64,000 nt of DNA from Novipirellula caenicola (GCF_039545035.1 NZ_BAABRO010000014.1:62001-126000); one strand, 5' to 3'. Positions 18,885 to 28,691 are shown, numbered from the stretch's first letter. Notes: generated from the sequence alone by a model not told the origin. Made by a program: numbers and translations.

Positions 18885-19957
18885 CACCCTCCCAGCTTCG
18901 CAGGGAGGGTCGGAAAAGGAGCCTTCAGCGAGTTTTCCGGGGAGGGCATCGTGGCAGCTAAGTCGAACGCTCCAACGCAACACTCCGGCGGCTTACCAAC
19001 GACGCGGCTCCGCTTGCAATGCCCACTTCAAACAAGTTTCGAGGACGCCGTCGCGGCACCGAAGGCGTGTGCAAGGCGTAGCCGTGCGAGACCCGGCCGC
19101 TTACGCGTCGAGGCTCAGAACGCGACGAAAGTCTTGACGACTTCCGCTACGAAATTCACCCTCCCAGCGAAGCCGGGAGGGTCGGAAAAGGAGCCTTCAG
19201 CGAGTTTTCCGGGGAGGGCATCGTCGTAGCTAAATTTAACGCTCCAGCTCAACACCCCGGTGACTTATCAGCGACGCGGTTCTGCTTGCAGAGCCCGCTT
19301 CAAACAAGTTTCGAGGACGCAAGTCACGGCACCGAAGGCGTGTGCAAGGCGTAGCCGCACGAGACCCGGCCGCTTACGCGTCACGGCTCAGGACGCAACG
19401 AAAGTCTTGACGACTTCCGCTACCGAATTCACCCTCCCAGCGAAGCCGGGAGGGTCGGAAAAGGAGCCTTCAGCGAGTTTTCCGGGGAGGGCATCGCGGC
19501 GGCTAAGTCGAACGCTCCAGCTCAATACCCCGGCGACTAACCAACAACCTCGTTCCGCTTGCAGAGCCCGCTTCAAACATGTTTCGAAGACGCAGTCGCG
19601 GCAACCAAGTCGGGTGCAAGGCGTAGCCTGCGCGAGACCCGGCCGCTTACGCGTCGCGGCTCATGGAACGACGAAAGTCTTGACGACTTCCGCTACCGAA
19701 TTCACCCTCCCAGCTTCGCTGGGAGGGTCGGAAAAGGAGCCTTCAGCGAGTTTTCCGGGAAGGGCATCGTGGTGGCTAAGTCGAACGTTCCAACGCAACA
19801 CTCCGGCGACTTACCAACGACCTCGTTCCGCTTGCAGAGACCGCTTCAAACATGTTTCGAGGACGCAGTCGCGGCAACCAAGTCGTTTGCAAGACGTAGC
19901 CTGCGAGACCCGGCCGCTTAGGCGTCGCGGCTCATATCGCAACGAAAGTCTTGACGA
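18885..19957 (+). repeat. Tandem array of four ~273-bp repeat units
   Basis: Units begin with caccctcccagc at 18885, 19157, 19430 and 19703, giving periods of 272, 273 and 273 bp; the last unit fades out near 19957. Each unit contains a short hairpin (accctccc...gggagggt), an aaggagccttcagcgagttttccgg block, a gagacccggccgcttacgcgt block and a cgaaagtcttgacgacttcc block. Because the period is a multiple of three, long open frames run through the array, but they have only repeat composition and no ribosome binding site, so I do not call a gene. The same repeat family occurs inverted at 33465-35560. Confidence 0.9.
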
Positions 19958-20085
19958 CTTGTTGATTTAGTGAAGGTTCCTGCGGCAAAGGGTGTAGGAT
20001 GGACTTCCTAGTCCGTCAATGGTGGATTCGACGGACTAGGAAGTCCATCGTACGACTAAAACAACAAGCCGTTGACGACTTCCGC
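19953..20085. repeat. Nested palindromic element with perfect 20-bp stem
   Basis: The inner part is a perfect inverted repeat of 20 bp (19998-20017 with 20030-20049, 12-nt loop) beginning gatggacttcctagtccg. It is enclosed by outer arms cttgttgatttagt (19958-19971) and its near complement (20055-20068, 13 of 14). The outer flanks carry the cttgacgactt and gttgacgacttccgctac sequences that also belong to the tandem array next to it. It resembles a small non-coding mobile palindrome inserted into a larger dispersed element. Confidence 0.75.
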
Positions 20086-20444
20086 TACGGGATCCACGTT
20101 CCCGGCGAAGCCGGGGGCAACCTCATTTTTCAATTTACAATTGTCAATTTAACTTTTTCAATCCGACCGCAGACTGCCACGATTTGAACTCGTGCCAGCT
20201 GTCCAACCGCCAACCTAGACGATCAACCCTTTTATCGCCCGGGTGATCCACGCAATCCCCGCCTACCCACCATCGGCTCATTAGATCAACACAGTCCGCA
20301 TGCGTTTTCACGGAAACTTAATCGTAGCGACACGGTGTTGCTAACGTTACCGTGCGACAAACGTGCCCTTTCCCTGGCCGCTTCTTGTTCGACGCTCTCG
20401 GTACGAGTCGTCACGGTCGGTTTGTCTAGACGCAGCGGCACGTG

Positions 20445-21803
20445 ATGAAGCAAACGACGTCGGATTTTGAATCCTTTTCCGAAGCACCAATCTCCAGCCA
20501 CTCTTGGACCGATTGGAGTCCTCGAGCTCGATTGTGCGTGGCCGCTTGTGCGGCGTTCAGTGTCTATTTTTGCATGTACGCGTTTCGCAAACCGTTCACC
20601 GCGGGGACATTCGAAGGGCAAACGGTGTACGGACTCGGGCTGAAAACCACGCTGGTGGTGTCGCAGTTGCTCGGATACATGTTGTCGAAATTCATTGGCA
20701 TCAAAGTTGTCTCAGAAATGCGAAGCGAATATCGCACGATCACCATCATCGGGCTGATCGCATTCGCCGAGCTGTCGCTTGTCGGTTTCGCGTTCCTGCC
20801 GCCGGAGATCAAACCGATATCACTGTTTCTAAACGGATTGCCGCTGGGGATGGTGTTCGGGCTGGTGCTGGGCTATTTGGAAGGACGCAAACAAACCGAA
20901 GCGTTATCGGCGGCGTTGTGCGCCAGTTTTATTATCGCTTCGGGCGTCGTGAAATCGGTTGGCCGATGGCTGATTCAAGACTATGGAATCAGCGAATTCC
21001 AAATGCCGATGATGGTCGGATTGATCTTCTTTCCACCGTTGTTGGTGGCCGTGTGGGCGCTTCAAAAAACGCCACCGCCAAGTGACGAGGATCGTCGGTT
21101 GCGGCAAGAACGCAAATCGATGAATCGAACCGACCGACGCGACTTTCTGGTCAAGTATTGGCCGGGATTGGCGTGCTTGGTCTTTGTCTATGTCGTCTTG
21201 ACGATTGTCCGCACCATTCGAGACGACTTTGCGGTCGAAATTTGGCGAGACATGGGCGTTAACGAAACCCCCTCGGTTTTTGCCAGCTGCGAAATTGCGG
21301 TCGCGCTGTTGGTGACCGCGCTGAACGCACTGGCCATCACGTTTCGCAACAACGTGGTTGCGATGCGAATCACGCTTGTTGGGATGGGTATCGCGTTTGC
21401 ATTGCTGGTCGCCTCGGCTTTGGGACAAAGCGGCGGGATGTTGTCTCCCTTCGTGTTCATGGTCGCCTGCGGTGTGGGGCTATACATCCCCTACGTCGCC
21501 TTTCACACCACGGTGTTCGAGCGTTTGATTGCATCGTCGAAACTACCCAGCAATCTAGGGTTCCTGATGTACTTTGCCGACGCGATGGGATACCTCGGCT
21601 ATGCGGTCGTGATGATCATGCAAACAACGCTGCACGAATCGATGCAGCAATCCGGAGCGGCGTTGTCGTTTTTCACGGTGACGCTCACGATCGTCGCCGC
21701 CGCATCCATGGTGGCCTTGGCCATCGCTTACCAGTATTTCCGCCGCGTGTTCACCGACGCTGCAGCGAACGATTCCACTTTGATGCTTAGGAACCGATCA
21801 TGA
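20445..21803 (+). CDS. DUF5690 family MFS-like membrane transporter
   Basis: This is a 452-aa polytopic membrane protein with about 12 hydrophobic helices. The sequences Y-F-C-M-Y-A-F-R-K-P-F near residue 40, S-K-F-I-G-I-K near residue 87 and F-L-N-G-L-P-L-G-M-V near residue 128 match what I know of the DUF5690 family, an MFS-like group common in Planctomycetes and Bacteroidetes. The transported substrate is not established. The stop codon overlaps the start of the FAD oxidoreductase gene (atga), so both are made together and may handle the same compound. The ATG at 20445 follows a GTG; either could be used. Confidence 0.85.
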   Translation: MKQTTSDFESFSEAPISSHSWTDWSPRARLCVAACAAFSVYFCMYAFRKPFTAGTFEGQTVYGLGLKTTLVVSQLLGYMLSKFIGIKVVSEMRSEYRTITIIGLIAFAELSLVGFAFLPPEIKPISLFLNGLPLGMVFGLVLGYLEGRKQTEALSAALCASFIIASGVVKSVGRWLIQDYGISEFQMPMMVGLIFFPPLLVAVWALQKTPPPSDEDRRLRQERKSMNRTDRRDFLVKYWPGLACLVFVYVVLTIVRTIRDDFAVEIWRDMGVNETPSVFASCEIAVALLVTALNALAITFRNNVVAMRITLVGMGIAFALLVASALGQSGGMLSPFVFMVACGVGLYIPYVAFHTTVFERLIASSKLPSNLGFLMYFADAMGYLGYAVVMIMQTTLHESMQQSGAALSFFTVTLTIVAAASMVALAIAYQYFRRVFTDAAANDSTLMLRNRS

Positions 21804-22936
21804 CAAAACAGTTTGATGTCGCCGTCATTGGCGCTGGGATCGCGGGGTTGGCTCATGCGATTGCAGCATCGCGTCGCGGTTTGAGTGTCGCTTTGTTTGA
21901 ACGGTCTCATGTTGCCCAGGCGGCTTCGGTTCGCAACTTCGGCATGATTTGGCCGATTGGACAACCCGCAGGCGAATGGTACGAGCTGGCCCTTCGTTCG
22001 CGTGAACTGTGGCTCGAACTGCAGCAACAAGGGGTGCTTGATCTCGAACCGTGTGGCTCGATCCACGTGGCCAAGCACCACGATGAACTGGATGTCCTCG
22101 AAGAATTCAGCGAGCTGGGAACGCATCAAGTGCAAATGTTAAAACCGGCCGAGGTGCTCAAACGTGCCGGAATCGTCAACAGTGACGGTTTGCTGGGCGG
22201 GATGTACAGCCCGACTGAACTGCGGGTGGATCCGCGAACGGCATCCGCTCGGATCGCGGCGTGGTTGCAAGCCAGCGGGCGAGCCGAGTGCCATTTCGGC
22301 ACCACCATCACCCATGTCAAAGAGGGACATCTACTCAGTTCGGCTGGCGATCGATGGGTTGCGGACCGCATCGTGGTTTGTAGTGGCAGCGATTTGCAAA
22401 CGCTGTACCCCAAGTGTTTGGCGGAAGCCGATCTTAAACTTTGCAAATTGCAGATGATGAAAGTCCAACAGGAACCGATCTCGAGGATGTCGCCGCACCT
22501 CGCGGGCGGATTGACGCTGCGGCACTACGCGTCGTTCACCCAGTGTCATTCGCTTGCGGCACTGCAAGACCGAATCGCCACGAACCATCCCGAACTGGAT
22601 CGCTATGGGATCCACGTGATGGCATCTCCGTTTCGCTCGGGACGGATCATCATGGGCGATTCGCACGAATACGGTGACGCGATCACGCCGTTTGACAAAC
22701 GCGAGATCGACGAGTTGATGCTTCGCGAGTTACGCAAGTTGATTTGTCTGCCGCATTGGACCGTTTGCCAACGCTGGCACGGCGTGTACGCCAAGCATCC
22801 GACGTTGCCAGTATTTGAATCGCAACCCGACGAAGGCGTCCATGTGTTCGTCGGCACTGGCGGCGCAGGCATGACGATGTCACTCGGCTTAGCCGAACGC
22901 TCCTGGCAACGCTGGCACGGTCATTCTCAGACGTAG
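21800..22936 (+). CDS. FAD-dependent oxidoreductase, TIGR03364-like
   Basis: This is a 378-aa DAO-type flavoprotein. It starts with the dinucleotide-binding motif V-I-G-A-G-I-A-G-L and has a conserved A-S-V-R-N-F-G-M-I-W region near residue 40; the C-terminus has F-V-G-T-G-G-A-G-M-T, which binds the FAD. The overall pattern resembles TIGR03364, a family of FAD oxidoreductases often found near phosphonate-utilisation genes; no phosphonate gene is visible here. It would oxidise a C-N bond of a small amine or amino acid-like substrate; that is family inference. It overlaps the transporter by 4 nt and is followed by an intrinsic terminator at 23078. Confidence 0.85.
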   Translation: MTKQFDVAVIGAGIAGLAHAIAASRRGLSVALFERSHVAQAASVRNFGMIWPIGQPAGEWYELALRSRELWLELQQQGVLDLEPCGSIHVAKHHDELDVLEEFSELGTHQVQMLKPAEVLKRAGIVNSDGLLGGMYSPTELRVDPRTASARIAAWLQASGRAECHFGTTITHVKEGHLLSSAGDRWVADRIVVCSGSDLQTLYPKCLAEADLKLCKLQMMKVQQEPISRMSPHLAGGLTLRHYASFTQCHSLAALQDRIATNHPELDRYGIHVMASPFRSGRIIMGDSHEYGDAITPFDKREIDELMLRELRKLICLPHWTVCQRWHGVYAKHPTLPVFESQPDEGVHVFVGTGGAGMTMSLGLAERSWQRWHGHSQT

Positions 22937-23077
22937 CGGATGTCGTCATCGAACTGGCCGACGATGACCTCCCGACGCGGAAACTGCGGCGGGAGAAACC
23001 GAGCCGTTGCTAGTGGAAATTCTAGAAAAATGGTGAACCCAGAACGAACCGGGCGGATCCCAATTCTCCGATCGAGA

Positions 23078-23103
23078 CTAATGGCAAACCATTAGCGGTT
23101 TTT
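23078..23103 (+). terminator. Intrinsic terminator of the DUF5690/FAD oxidoreductase operon
   Basis: A perfect 7-bp stem (ctaatgg / ccattag) with a 4-nt loop is followed by cggttttt. It lies 142 nt after the oxidoreductase stop and reads on the plus strand, ending the two-gene operon. Confidence 0.82.
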
Positions 23104-23267
23104 CCATTTCGAGAGGGAGCATGAGTCAGCACAACCCACGTTCGGCATCACCGAAGCGTCGGGCTAGCGAATGGAGCTGAAGTAGCATGGGCCTGCCGTG
23201 TTCCGTCTGCACAGACCTTTGATCCAACCGTTTTGGATTGACCTCGGGTGTCAGGACTGCATCAGGT

Positions 23268-23561
23268 TTAGGCATCCAGAAACGTCAGCGGCTGATTGCC
23301 CGTGTACAAGCCACCGCGGAGACGAGCCCATTTTCTTGATCCGTCGGGAAAGATAACGCGAGCCCAGCAATCGCCTTTGCGATTTTTTAACCAGTATTTG
23401 AGTGGTGGCATCCCCGTCTTTTCAACAGTCACCGTGGTTCCATTGATTTCGTTGTATTGCCTGATGGCCTTCTCGATGTACTTGCGTTTTAACTTGAACA
23501 ATAGCGGAAGCACAATCACGACAAATGCAATGAAGCCAGCGACGGCGAATATCCCTTCCAT
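23268..23561 (-). CDS. Small membrane protein, unknown function (97 aa)
   Basis: The product has one N-terminal transmembrane helix (about residues 4-25, G-F-I-A-F-V-V-I-V-L-P-L-L-F) followed by a basic cytoplasmic segment (KLKRKYIEKAIRQYNE) and a soluble domain with several Trp and Lys/Arg residues. The start at 23561 is supported by a gaagaggat sequence shortly upstream. I do not recognise the family. It is monocistronic as far as can be seen, and is followed at some distance by sequence without genes. The reality of the gene rests on the ribosome binding site, the normal start and the protein-like composition. Confidence 0.65.
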   Translation of the reverse strand: MEGIFAVAGFIAFVVIVLPLLFKLKRKYIEKAIRQYNEINGTTVTVEKTGMPPLKYWLKNRKGDCWARVIFPDGSRKWARLRGGLYTGNQPLTFLDA

Positions 23562-23718
23562 TGTTATCCTCTTCGGCTTTTCAATTTTTGAGTTAAGTAA
23601 ACAGACGTCGGTTTGCGGGGGCCAGTCGGATGACGGTTGTGATGTGCTGGTGTCGGCAGTTGACCGACCATGTAAATTCGGCGACCACCGACACGCCGTA
23701 CCATCACATGGTTATGCG

Positions 23719-24165
23719 TTACTGTCTATCGGGACTTAGGCGTGGAACGAACTCTTGGATTTGAATCATGTAGTTGATTGTTCCCGGAATAGGAGTTCGC
23801 ATTCCATTCTCCCTTTGAACAAATGTGCAAGCTGCAACCGAAAACGTTGACGTTGCGACCAAGTCTCGCGGAACGGAGAGGCGAAAAGTAGCCTTAGGGA
23901 TCCTAGAGAAGACACTTGTGTGGTTCTTGGACAGCGTGCGTTTTCCGTCGCTGACGACCGTATTCAATACGGCATACTGATAGTCTTTTAGTATGAGCGT
24001 TACCGAGAATTCAATAAGGTCATCAGAGGGAGTTGCGCTGACAGAGATCGTATCCTTGTGGTTGTTAACATATTGCGGGGTAACGACTTCGTCGACGGTT
24101 AATCCGTGTGCGGTACCAACGTAGAGTGCCAACACGATTGCGGACAATTGAGCAACTCGTAACAT
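23719..24165 (-). CDS. Exported hypothetical protein (148 aa)
   Basis: From the ATG at 24165 the protein has a Sec-type signal sequence (M-L-R-V-A-Q-L-S-A-I-V-L-A-L-Y-V, cleavage likely after A-H-G near residue 22) and a mature part of about 126 residues rich in Thr, Val and Ser with a beta-strand pattern, including a single Cys. The frame is open upstream to 24228, but those 21 residues are hydrophilic and would precede the signal sequence, so I prefer the later start. No family is recognised. It is probably periplasmic or surface-exposed. It runs in the same direction as the small membrane protein gene 157 nt downstream. Confidence 0.65.
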   Translation of the reverse strand: MLRVAQLSAIVLALYVGTAHGLTVDEVVTPQYVNNHKDTISVSATPSDDLIEFSVTLILKDYQYAVLNTVVSDGKRTLSKNHTSVFSRIPKATFRLSVPRDLVATSTFSVAACTFVQRENGMRTPIPGTINYMIQIQEFVPRLSPDRQ

Positions 24166-25340
24166 CGCGACTGGTTCCTGGGACTGTGTAGAGTTTTGCC
24201 GTGCGTGCATGCTGCGCATCGACCGCATAACGAGGCAATTATCGCCGGTTGCTCCCGCAATGAGTGTCGCAATAGGGTGTTCTCACCGTTTGCTGAGGAC
24301 TTGCGAAGGTGCGATTATTGCCGGGGCAATACTCTGTGTCAACAGTTTGTGGCAATGTTGCCACATGATGACGCGGCGAAATTCTCCGGATGGCTGCTGT
24401 ATTTGATTCCCAGCCCCGGATCGCTTTTGGATGAGAGTCAACCAACCGGCATCCATAGTCGGTGCAGACCAACACGTTTGTCTGTTTCGGCCGGACCATC
24501 CAATTGATGCATCCAAAACGCGCAGGCGTGCTGGGCGGCTCAGATCACAGTTGAAGGCTGGCGGCATTTCAGTTGCGAAACTACCGACACGCAGACGATT
24601 CGTGCCGCTTCGATGCTGGATTGCAACCGGTTACGCCCGGTTACAAGGCGATCTACGAGCCCGATAAACGTACTTGGATCAAGGTCCACCCCAAGCTGCA
24701 CACGAGCCACTGTGAATTTGACATGTTTAATTGAAATGATCACGAACCGCCAAAGCCGACAACACCATAATCGTATTGGCCGACAACGAACGGACGCGAT
24801 TTGCGGGCCGTCGCCACGATGTCGAACTGCTGGCCCGCCGCCGAAGGCTACGTGATGGAGTGCGTCCCAATCGAACCGCTTGAAGGCGAGTCGACCAAGC
24901 TAGTCAAGTAGATCAACGCGAGCCGCAAGCGAGCCTCCCAGGCCCGAATCGAACTTCGCAATACGTGCGAGGACCGCGAAACGCATTCTCGCCGGATGAA
25001 AAATAGCTCAACGGCTTGTTGATTTAATCCAAAGGTAATTCGCAATGGTGGGCCGTGAGGCACCGGGGCGTGCGCGGGACCCGGCCGCTGACGCGTCACG
25101 GCTCATTAATTCAACAAACCGTTAACCATTGCCGCCCCCTGTAACGACTGAAAGGGAAGGACGCTTTCACACCATCCGAACCGATCTTCGGATCTGCAGA
25201 TCGAAGAGGCAGCTATCATCGCAAGTTCCCGTCTGCTCGTTTATGCAATCCAGCCCCGGGCCACTTGCCGTGTTGCCTCGGCGGCAAGTGGTTTCTGAAG
25301 CGACGGACGCGGCTTTTTGGGATTTGCCGAACGGGGATGC
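24166..25340. other. Long non-coding stretch with decayed coding-like remnants
   Basis: No intact gene is visible in about 1.2 kb. Around 24553-24735 two adjacent plus-strand frames give protein-like text (for example Y-E-P-D-K-R-T-W-I-K-V-H-P-K) that would join only through a frameshift, and 24750-24900 has another short piece. These look like relics of a dead gene, but I cannot name it. A palindromic repeat element occupies 25010-25125. Any promoters for the minus-strand exported protein gene lie at the left end of this stretch. Confidence 0.45.
25010..25125. repeat. Dispersed palindromic repeat element (~115 bp)
   Basis: The ends are imperfect inverted copies: aacggcttgttgatttaat at 25010 and attaattcaacaaaccgtt ending at 25123. 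The core contains gacccggccgctgacgcgtc followed by acggctca, which is also the conserved core of the tandem arrays at 18885 and 33465 and of the element at 55653. This is therefore a solitary member of the same repeat family. Confidence 0.7.
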
Positions 25341-26144
25341 TTACTCGGGCAAAACCTCGAGCGTGGCCGCGTAGCTCAGCCGACGTGTTTTCGCGCGGGG
25401 GATGCTCGTTTGCTCGTCGGTGGTGCTGGTTTCCAGCCAATACATTCCCGGTTCGGACCACGTCACGGTGAATTCACCGTTAGCATCGGTCGATAGTTGC
25501 TGCTCGTCCTGCGAATTGCGGTAGCGTGTCTCGCCGCGAATCACTTCGATCGCCAAACCCTTCACCGGTTTTCCATTGACCAACAAGCGAAACTTCGCTT
25601 CTTCTCCCGTGAACAGATCATTGGGATGGGTGATCGGGATTAATTCGATGCCTTTTCCCGTCGGTTGCAATGACTCGGTCGAAGGAGCGCCATTGGTGAC
25701 AAACGTTTCAATGCGTCCGAGGCTTTCGGTGATTTGCACATTCGTGGCGTCGGCCGGAAGTTCCTTGTCGATCGATGCCGCGCTGCCTCGCAACCGATGA
25801 CGCTCGCCCGCTTGTTCATAACTGGCAAACGCACCGTGATTGACCACCGCAATTCGATACGTGCCTTGTTGCGTCAGCGGCAAGTCGAAAACACTGCGAT
25901 ACTTGCCCACCGATTGATTTTGGCTTTGTACCGTTTGTCCATCGGGAGCGGTGATGACCAGTCCATCAAGCTTCAATGGGAAGTGATTGAAATAGAACAG
26001 GTCGTTCGAAACGGCTGCGTCGACAGTGACCCATGGTTCGGCACCAGACAATACGGTTTGCGAAGGACGCAGCCAGACTTTATGCGCGAAACTGGGCACC
26101 GCCAGCGTGAGGATGAACGCGGTCGAAAGCAACAAACGGAACAT
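25341..26144 (-). CDS. DUF4198 domain periplasmic protein
   Basis: This is a 267-aa exported protein with a signal sequence ([20 protein letters not shown]) directly followed by H-K-V-W-L-R-P, the typical mature start of DUF4198 proteins. The body is beta-rich. The second half holds a sequence like [11 protein letters not shown], a carboxypeptidase-regulatory-like strand pattern common in the family. DUF4198 proteins are associated with metal (Ni/Co, iron) uptake loci. Start 26144 is supported by ggag about 9 nt upstream. It is the last gene of a leftward set with DUF2271, PepSY-TM and DUF1559 genes; a 161-nt gap separates it from the DUF2271 gene. Confidence 0.87.
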   Translation of the reverse strand: MFRLLLSTAFILTLAVPSFAHKVWLRPSQTVLSGAEPWVTVDAAVSNDLFYFNHFPLKLDGLVITAPDGQTVQSQNQSVGKYRSVFDLPLTQQGTYRIAVVNHGAFASYEQAGERHRLRGSAASIDKELPADATNVQITESLGRIETFVTNGAPSTESLQPTGKGIELIPITHPNDLFTGEEAKFRLLVNGKPVKGLAIEVIRGETRYRNSQDEQQLSTDANGEFTVTWSEPGMYWLETSTTDEQTSIPRAKTRRLSYAATLEVLPE

Positions 26145-26305
26145 TTTGGTTTCTCCAAAGAAGGTGAGGGCAGATTTTGTTCTGCGAGCTTGAACTCGCA
26201 CTGAGGACTTGGGCTAAGGAATCGGACTTAGAACGGAATTGACACAAGCCACGCAAATTCGGGGAGGCCTCATTCGTTTCCTGAGTGGTTTGTAATTTCT
26301 TGCGG

Positions 26306-26881
26306 CTACGGATGGATCGTGAGTGACACTTCACCAAGCTCGGTTTCGCCAGTGACGCTCTTTTGGAACCGAGATTCGACAGGCCATGTGAATGGGATTT
26401 GCAGCAGTTCACGTCCTCCCACTTCGCGGGCCGCTTCGACGACAAGCTCGTAGTCGCCTGGTTTTAGCGAGGCCAATCGATTGTCGTCTCCAGAGAACTG
26501 CAGCGTGTGCTCTCCGGCTGGACGGGTTGCCCCGCACACGCCATCGACGGGCATTTCAAGGCTGCGGCCGGAACGTCGCCACCATTGACGCAGATCGGGA
26601 AGCCACTTTGTGCCCTCGCCTTCTTGTTTGCCTTTGATCTGGTACCACACGGCTAGATTCGCCGCGACGTTGCGTTGGCTATCTTGAACCCACACGGCAA
26701 CGTAGGGGCGGTGGTACTCGGACACACTCAGCTGCGGAATCTGGACGCGGACTTCAAGCTTGGCCGAATCTGGTTCGCTGGCGGTTACGGCGTCCACGCC
26801 GACAAGCAATTGTACGGCCAGCAGTAGGATGACGAGCATCACGGCGACAGTCAGACGGAAGAACAAGTATCGGGGCTTCAT
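26306..26881 (-). CDS. DUF2271 domain exported protein
   Basis: This is a 191-aa protein with an N-terminal hydrophobic segment (about residues 9-26) that serves as signal or anchor. The mature part contains [10 protein letters not shown], followed by a W-W-R-R-S-G segment and an [18 protein letters not shown] strand, which together characterise DUF2271. These proteins commonly lie between PepSY and DUF4198 genes in iron-related clusters, as here. The ATG at 26881 lies 8 nt after the PepSY gene stop; an open frame continues upstream inside that gene but is unlikely to be used. Confidence 0.87.
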   Translation of the reverse strand: MKPRYLFFRLTVAVMLVILLLAVQLLVGVDAVTASEPDSAKLEVRVQIPQLSVSEYHRPYVAVWVQDSQRNVAANLAVWYQIKGKQEGEGTKWLPDLRQWWRRSGRSLEMPVDGVCGATRPAGEHTLQFSGDDNRLASLKPGDYELVVEAAREVGGRELLQIPFTWPVESRFQKSVTGETELGEVSLTIHP

Positions 26882-26889
26882 CGAAATTC

Positions 26890-27579
26890 TCAGTGAATGA
26901 ACAACAGGATCAGAATCCAAGGGGCAATCAAACCAAACGCGACCAGCGGCCAAGTCGACCGGCGGTTTCCAGCGCGTTCATACAACAACAGCAAGCCGGT
27001 GATACAGAACACCAGCGTCGCGATCGCAAACACGTCCAAAAACCACATCCAAGCCGTGCCGGTATGCCGGCCCTTGTGTAAATCGTTGAAGTAGGCGATC
27101 CATCCACGGCTGGTCGATTGAAACTCGACTTCGCCGCTGTCGCGATCGATCGCGATCCATGCGTCCGATCCCGGGCCCTGCATCGAAAGGTAAACCTCGT
27201 CGCCGGACCACTCGGCCTCGCGGTTAGCGACGGACACCGTGAACCGATCGCTCAACCAATCGGCGACTTCAGCGGGAAGCACTGCAGATTCCGACGCGGC
27301 TAATTCGGTATCCGGGACAGCGCGAAGGATGGATTGCAATCGCGGTGGCAGCTCTAACAATTCGTTTCGGATCTTCGGCTCGGTTTCAATCTGCGAGGCG
27401 TGATTCAGCGTGATGCCGGTGATGGCGAACAACACCATCCCGACCAAGCTGATGGCCGAACTCATCCAATGCGAATGGATCAGCAACCGCAGCCACGCTG
27501 AGCGTCGGCTTCGTTTCTTGCGAGGTGGCTGCTTCAGCACCACGTCCGTAGGCGGTCGATCCGTTGTTGCGATATTCAT
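26890..27579 (-). CDS. PepSY-associated transmembrane protein
   Basis: This is a 229-aa membrane protein. A basic N-terminal segment (P-P-R-K-K-R-S-R-R) is followed by a helix with the family-typical [13 protein letters not shown] motif near residue 40. A periplasmic PepSY-like region contains [11 protein letters not shown] near residue 165, and two C-terminal helices complete it. This is the short single-unit form of the iron-regulated PepSY-TM proteins, which are linked to siderophore or ferric iron reduction. Its ATG overlaps the stop of the DUF1559 gene (atga), indicating coupling. A Fur-like box upstream of the DUF1559 gene would place this set under iron control. Confidence 0.88.
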   Translation of the reverse strand: MNIATTDRPPTDVVLKQPPRKKRSRRSAWLRLLIHSHWMSSAISLVGMVLFAITGITLNHASQIETEPKIRNELLELPPRLQSILRAVPDTELAASESAVLPAEVADWLSDRFTVSVANREAEWSGDEVYLSMQGPGSDAWIAIDRDSGEVEFQSTSRGWIAYFNDLHKGRHTGTAWMWFLDVFAIATLVFCITGLLLLYERAGNRRSTWPLVAFGLIAPWILILLFIH

Positions 27580-28691
27580 TCCGAGGAAACCGTTTTGACT
27601 TCGCGGCCATAGCGCGTCCAGCTGGCGTGCCAGACGGTGCGATCGATGGAATCGGTGACGGTGCGAACGCTGCCATCGGCCAAACAAACCTTCACCAATC
27701 CGGTGTGGTTGCTGCGAGCGGCCGTGATCTTTGACGAACCGCGGACCATATCTGGGATTGGACTATTGGGACTCAACCGGCCGTTAATGACCGGTCCGTT
27801 GGGAACGCTGCCTCGCAGCCAATAATGATTCCGGTCGCCGTTCCATGCGGTGATGTAGCTTTGCACGTCGGCGATGTTTCCCGAATCAGAAAGCTCCGCC
27901 ACGGTGGTGTCCGCCGCCGATGTGGCTGCGCGGTAAAAGTCGGGATCCATCAGCGGAGTCGCAGTGGCTTGATCAATCCCACCGCCCATCAGCGTTTCAG
28001 CGAACACGATCGTGTTGCTGGTTCCATCCAAGATGTCTCGGAATCCCACCTTGGCATCGATCCAGCACAATCCGTCTGACTTTGTACCGTTGCCTGGGTG
28101 AAAGATGCCATCGAGTCCGCTGCCTTGATTCATTGCATAGCTGGTGCCGGCGATCTGAATCGATGCACCCGAGGGCATCGTCAATCCATGCTCAGTCGCA
28201 TTGATGTCGCTGGGGCATTCGTAGGTCGGCACACGGGTGCTGGCCGCTTCGTGAAGTCCCGCTGGCAAGTCGGCCACCGCTGGGTGCCCCATGTAGATGT
28301 CGAAATCGATCAAATCTTGCAAGCTCGCTTGCTCGAGGAACGGCAGCACTTTAGCAAACGGCGAGTAATCGCTTGGATAGCCATTGGGCCACGAGTAGCC
28401 GTTGTTCGGAAACACACCGTTGTAGGTGGACGCGTAGTTGTGCAGCCCCAGCCCAATCTGTTTCAAGTTGTTGCTGCACTGCATCGAACGTGCGGCTTCG
28501 CGAGCGGCTTGAACCGCAGGCAATAGCAGCCCGACCAATACGCCAATGATCGCGATCACCACCAACAGCTCGACAAGTGTGAACGCATCCCGTTTGGGGA
28601 TCGAAGAGGCGGGATGCGATCCGCGGCGCTGGAAACGATTGGCCTGCATATCGATGCGGTGGATCGAGTGACGTTGAGAGCGAAATAACAT
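27576..28691 (-). CDS. DUF1559 domain protein heading the PepSY operon
   Basis: This is a 371-aa pseudopilin-like protein. A leader of about 34 residues ends in K-R-D-A before the prepilin motif [14 protein letters not shown], followed by [13 protein letters not shown]. The C-terminus has the usual H-T-G[11 protein letters not shown] segment. The start at 28691 is supported by ggag about 10 nt upstream. The leader has no Gly right before the Phe but A, which is a variation at the peptidase site. Its 3' end overlaps the PepSY gene by 4 nt, so this DUF1559 protein is part of an iron-type operon rather than a lone gene. Confidence 0.92.
   Translation of the reverse strand: MLFRSQRHSIHRIDMQANRFQRRGSHPASSIPKRDAFTLVELLVVIAIIGVLVGLLLPAVQAAREAARSMQCSNNLKQIGLGLHNYASTYNGVFPNNGYSWPNGYPSDYSPFAKVLPFLEQASLQDLIDFDIYMGHPAVADLPAGLHEAASTRVPTYECPSDINATEHGLTMPSGASIQIAGTSYAMNQGSGLDGIFHPGNGTKSDGLCWIDAKVGFRDILDGTSNTIVFAETLMGGGIDQATATPLMDPDFYRAATSAADTTVAELSDSGNIADVQSYITAWNGDRNHYWLRGSVPNGPVINGRLSPNSPIPDMVRGSSKITAARSNHTGLVKVCLADGSVRTVTDSIDRTVWHASWTRYGREVKTVSSE

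Noticed and set aside
18828-19970. Long open frames through the 273-bp array
   Set aside because: The frames stay open because the repeat period is a multiple of three. They repeat the same text each unit, have no ribosome binding site, and parallel frames are equally open.
20178-20194. tRNA-like T arm on the minus strand
   Set aside because: A 5-bp stem with a GTTCAAA loop and a D-arm-like sequence nearby are visible, but there is no anticodon arm and no acceptor stem can be formed, so it is not a tRNA gene.
23121-23180. Nineteen-codon frame with a good ribosome binding site
   Set aside because: gagagggagc precedes the ATG, but the product is only 19 residues, basic and without relatives I know; it follows a terminator. 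Evidence is too thin for a gene call.
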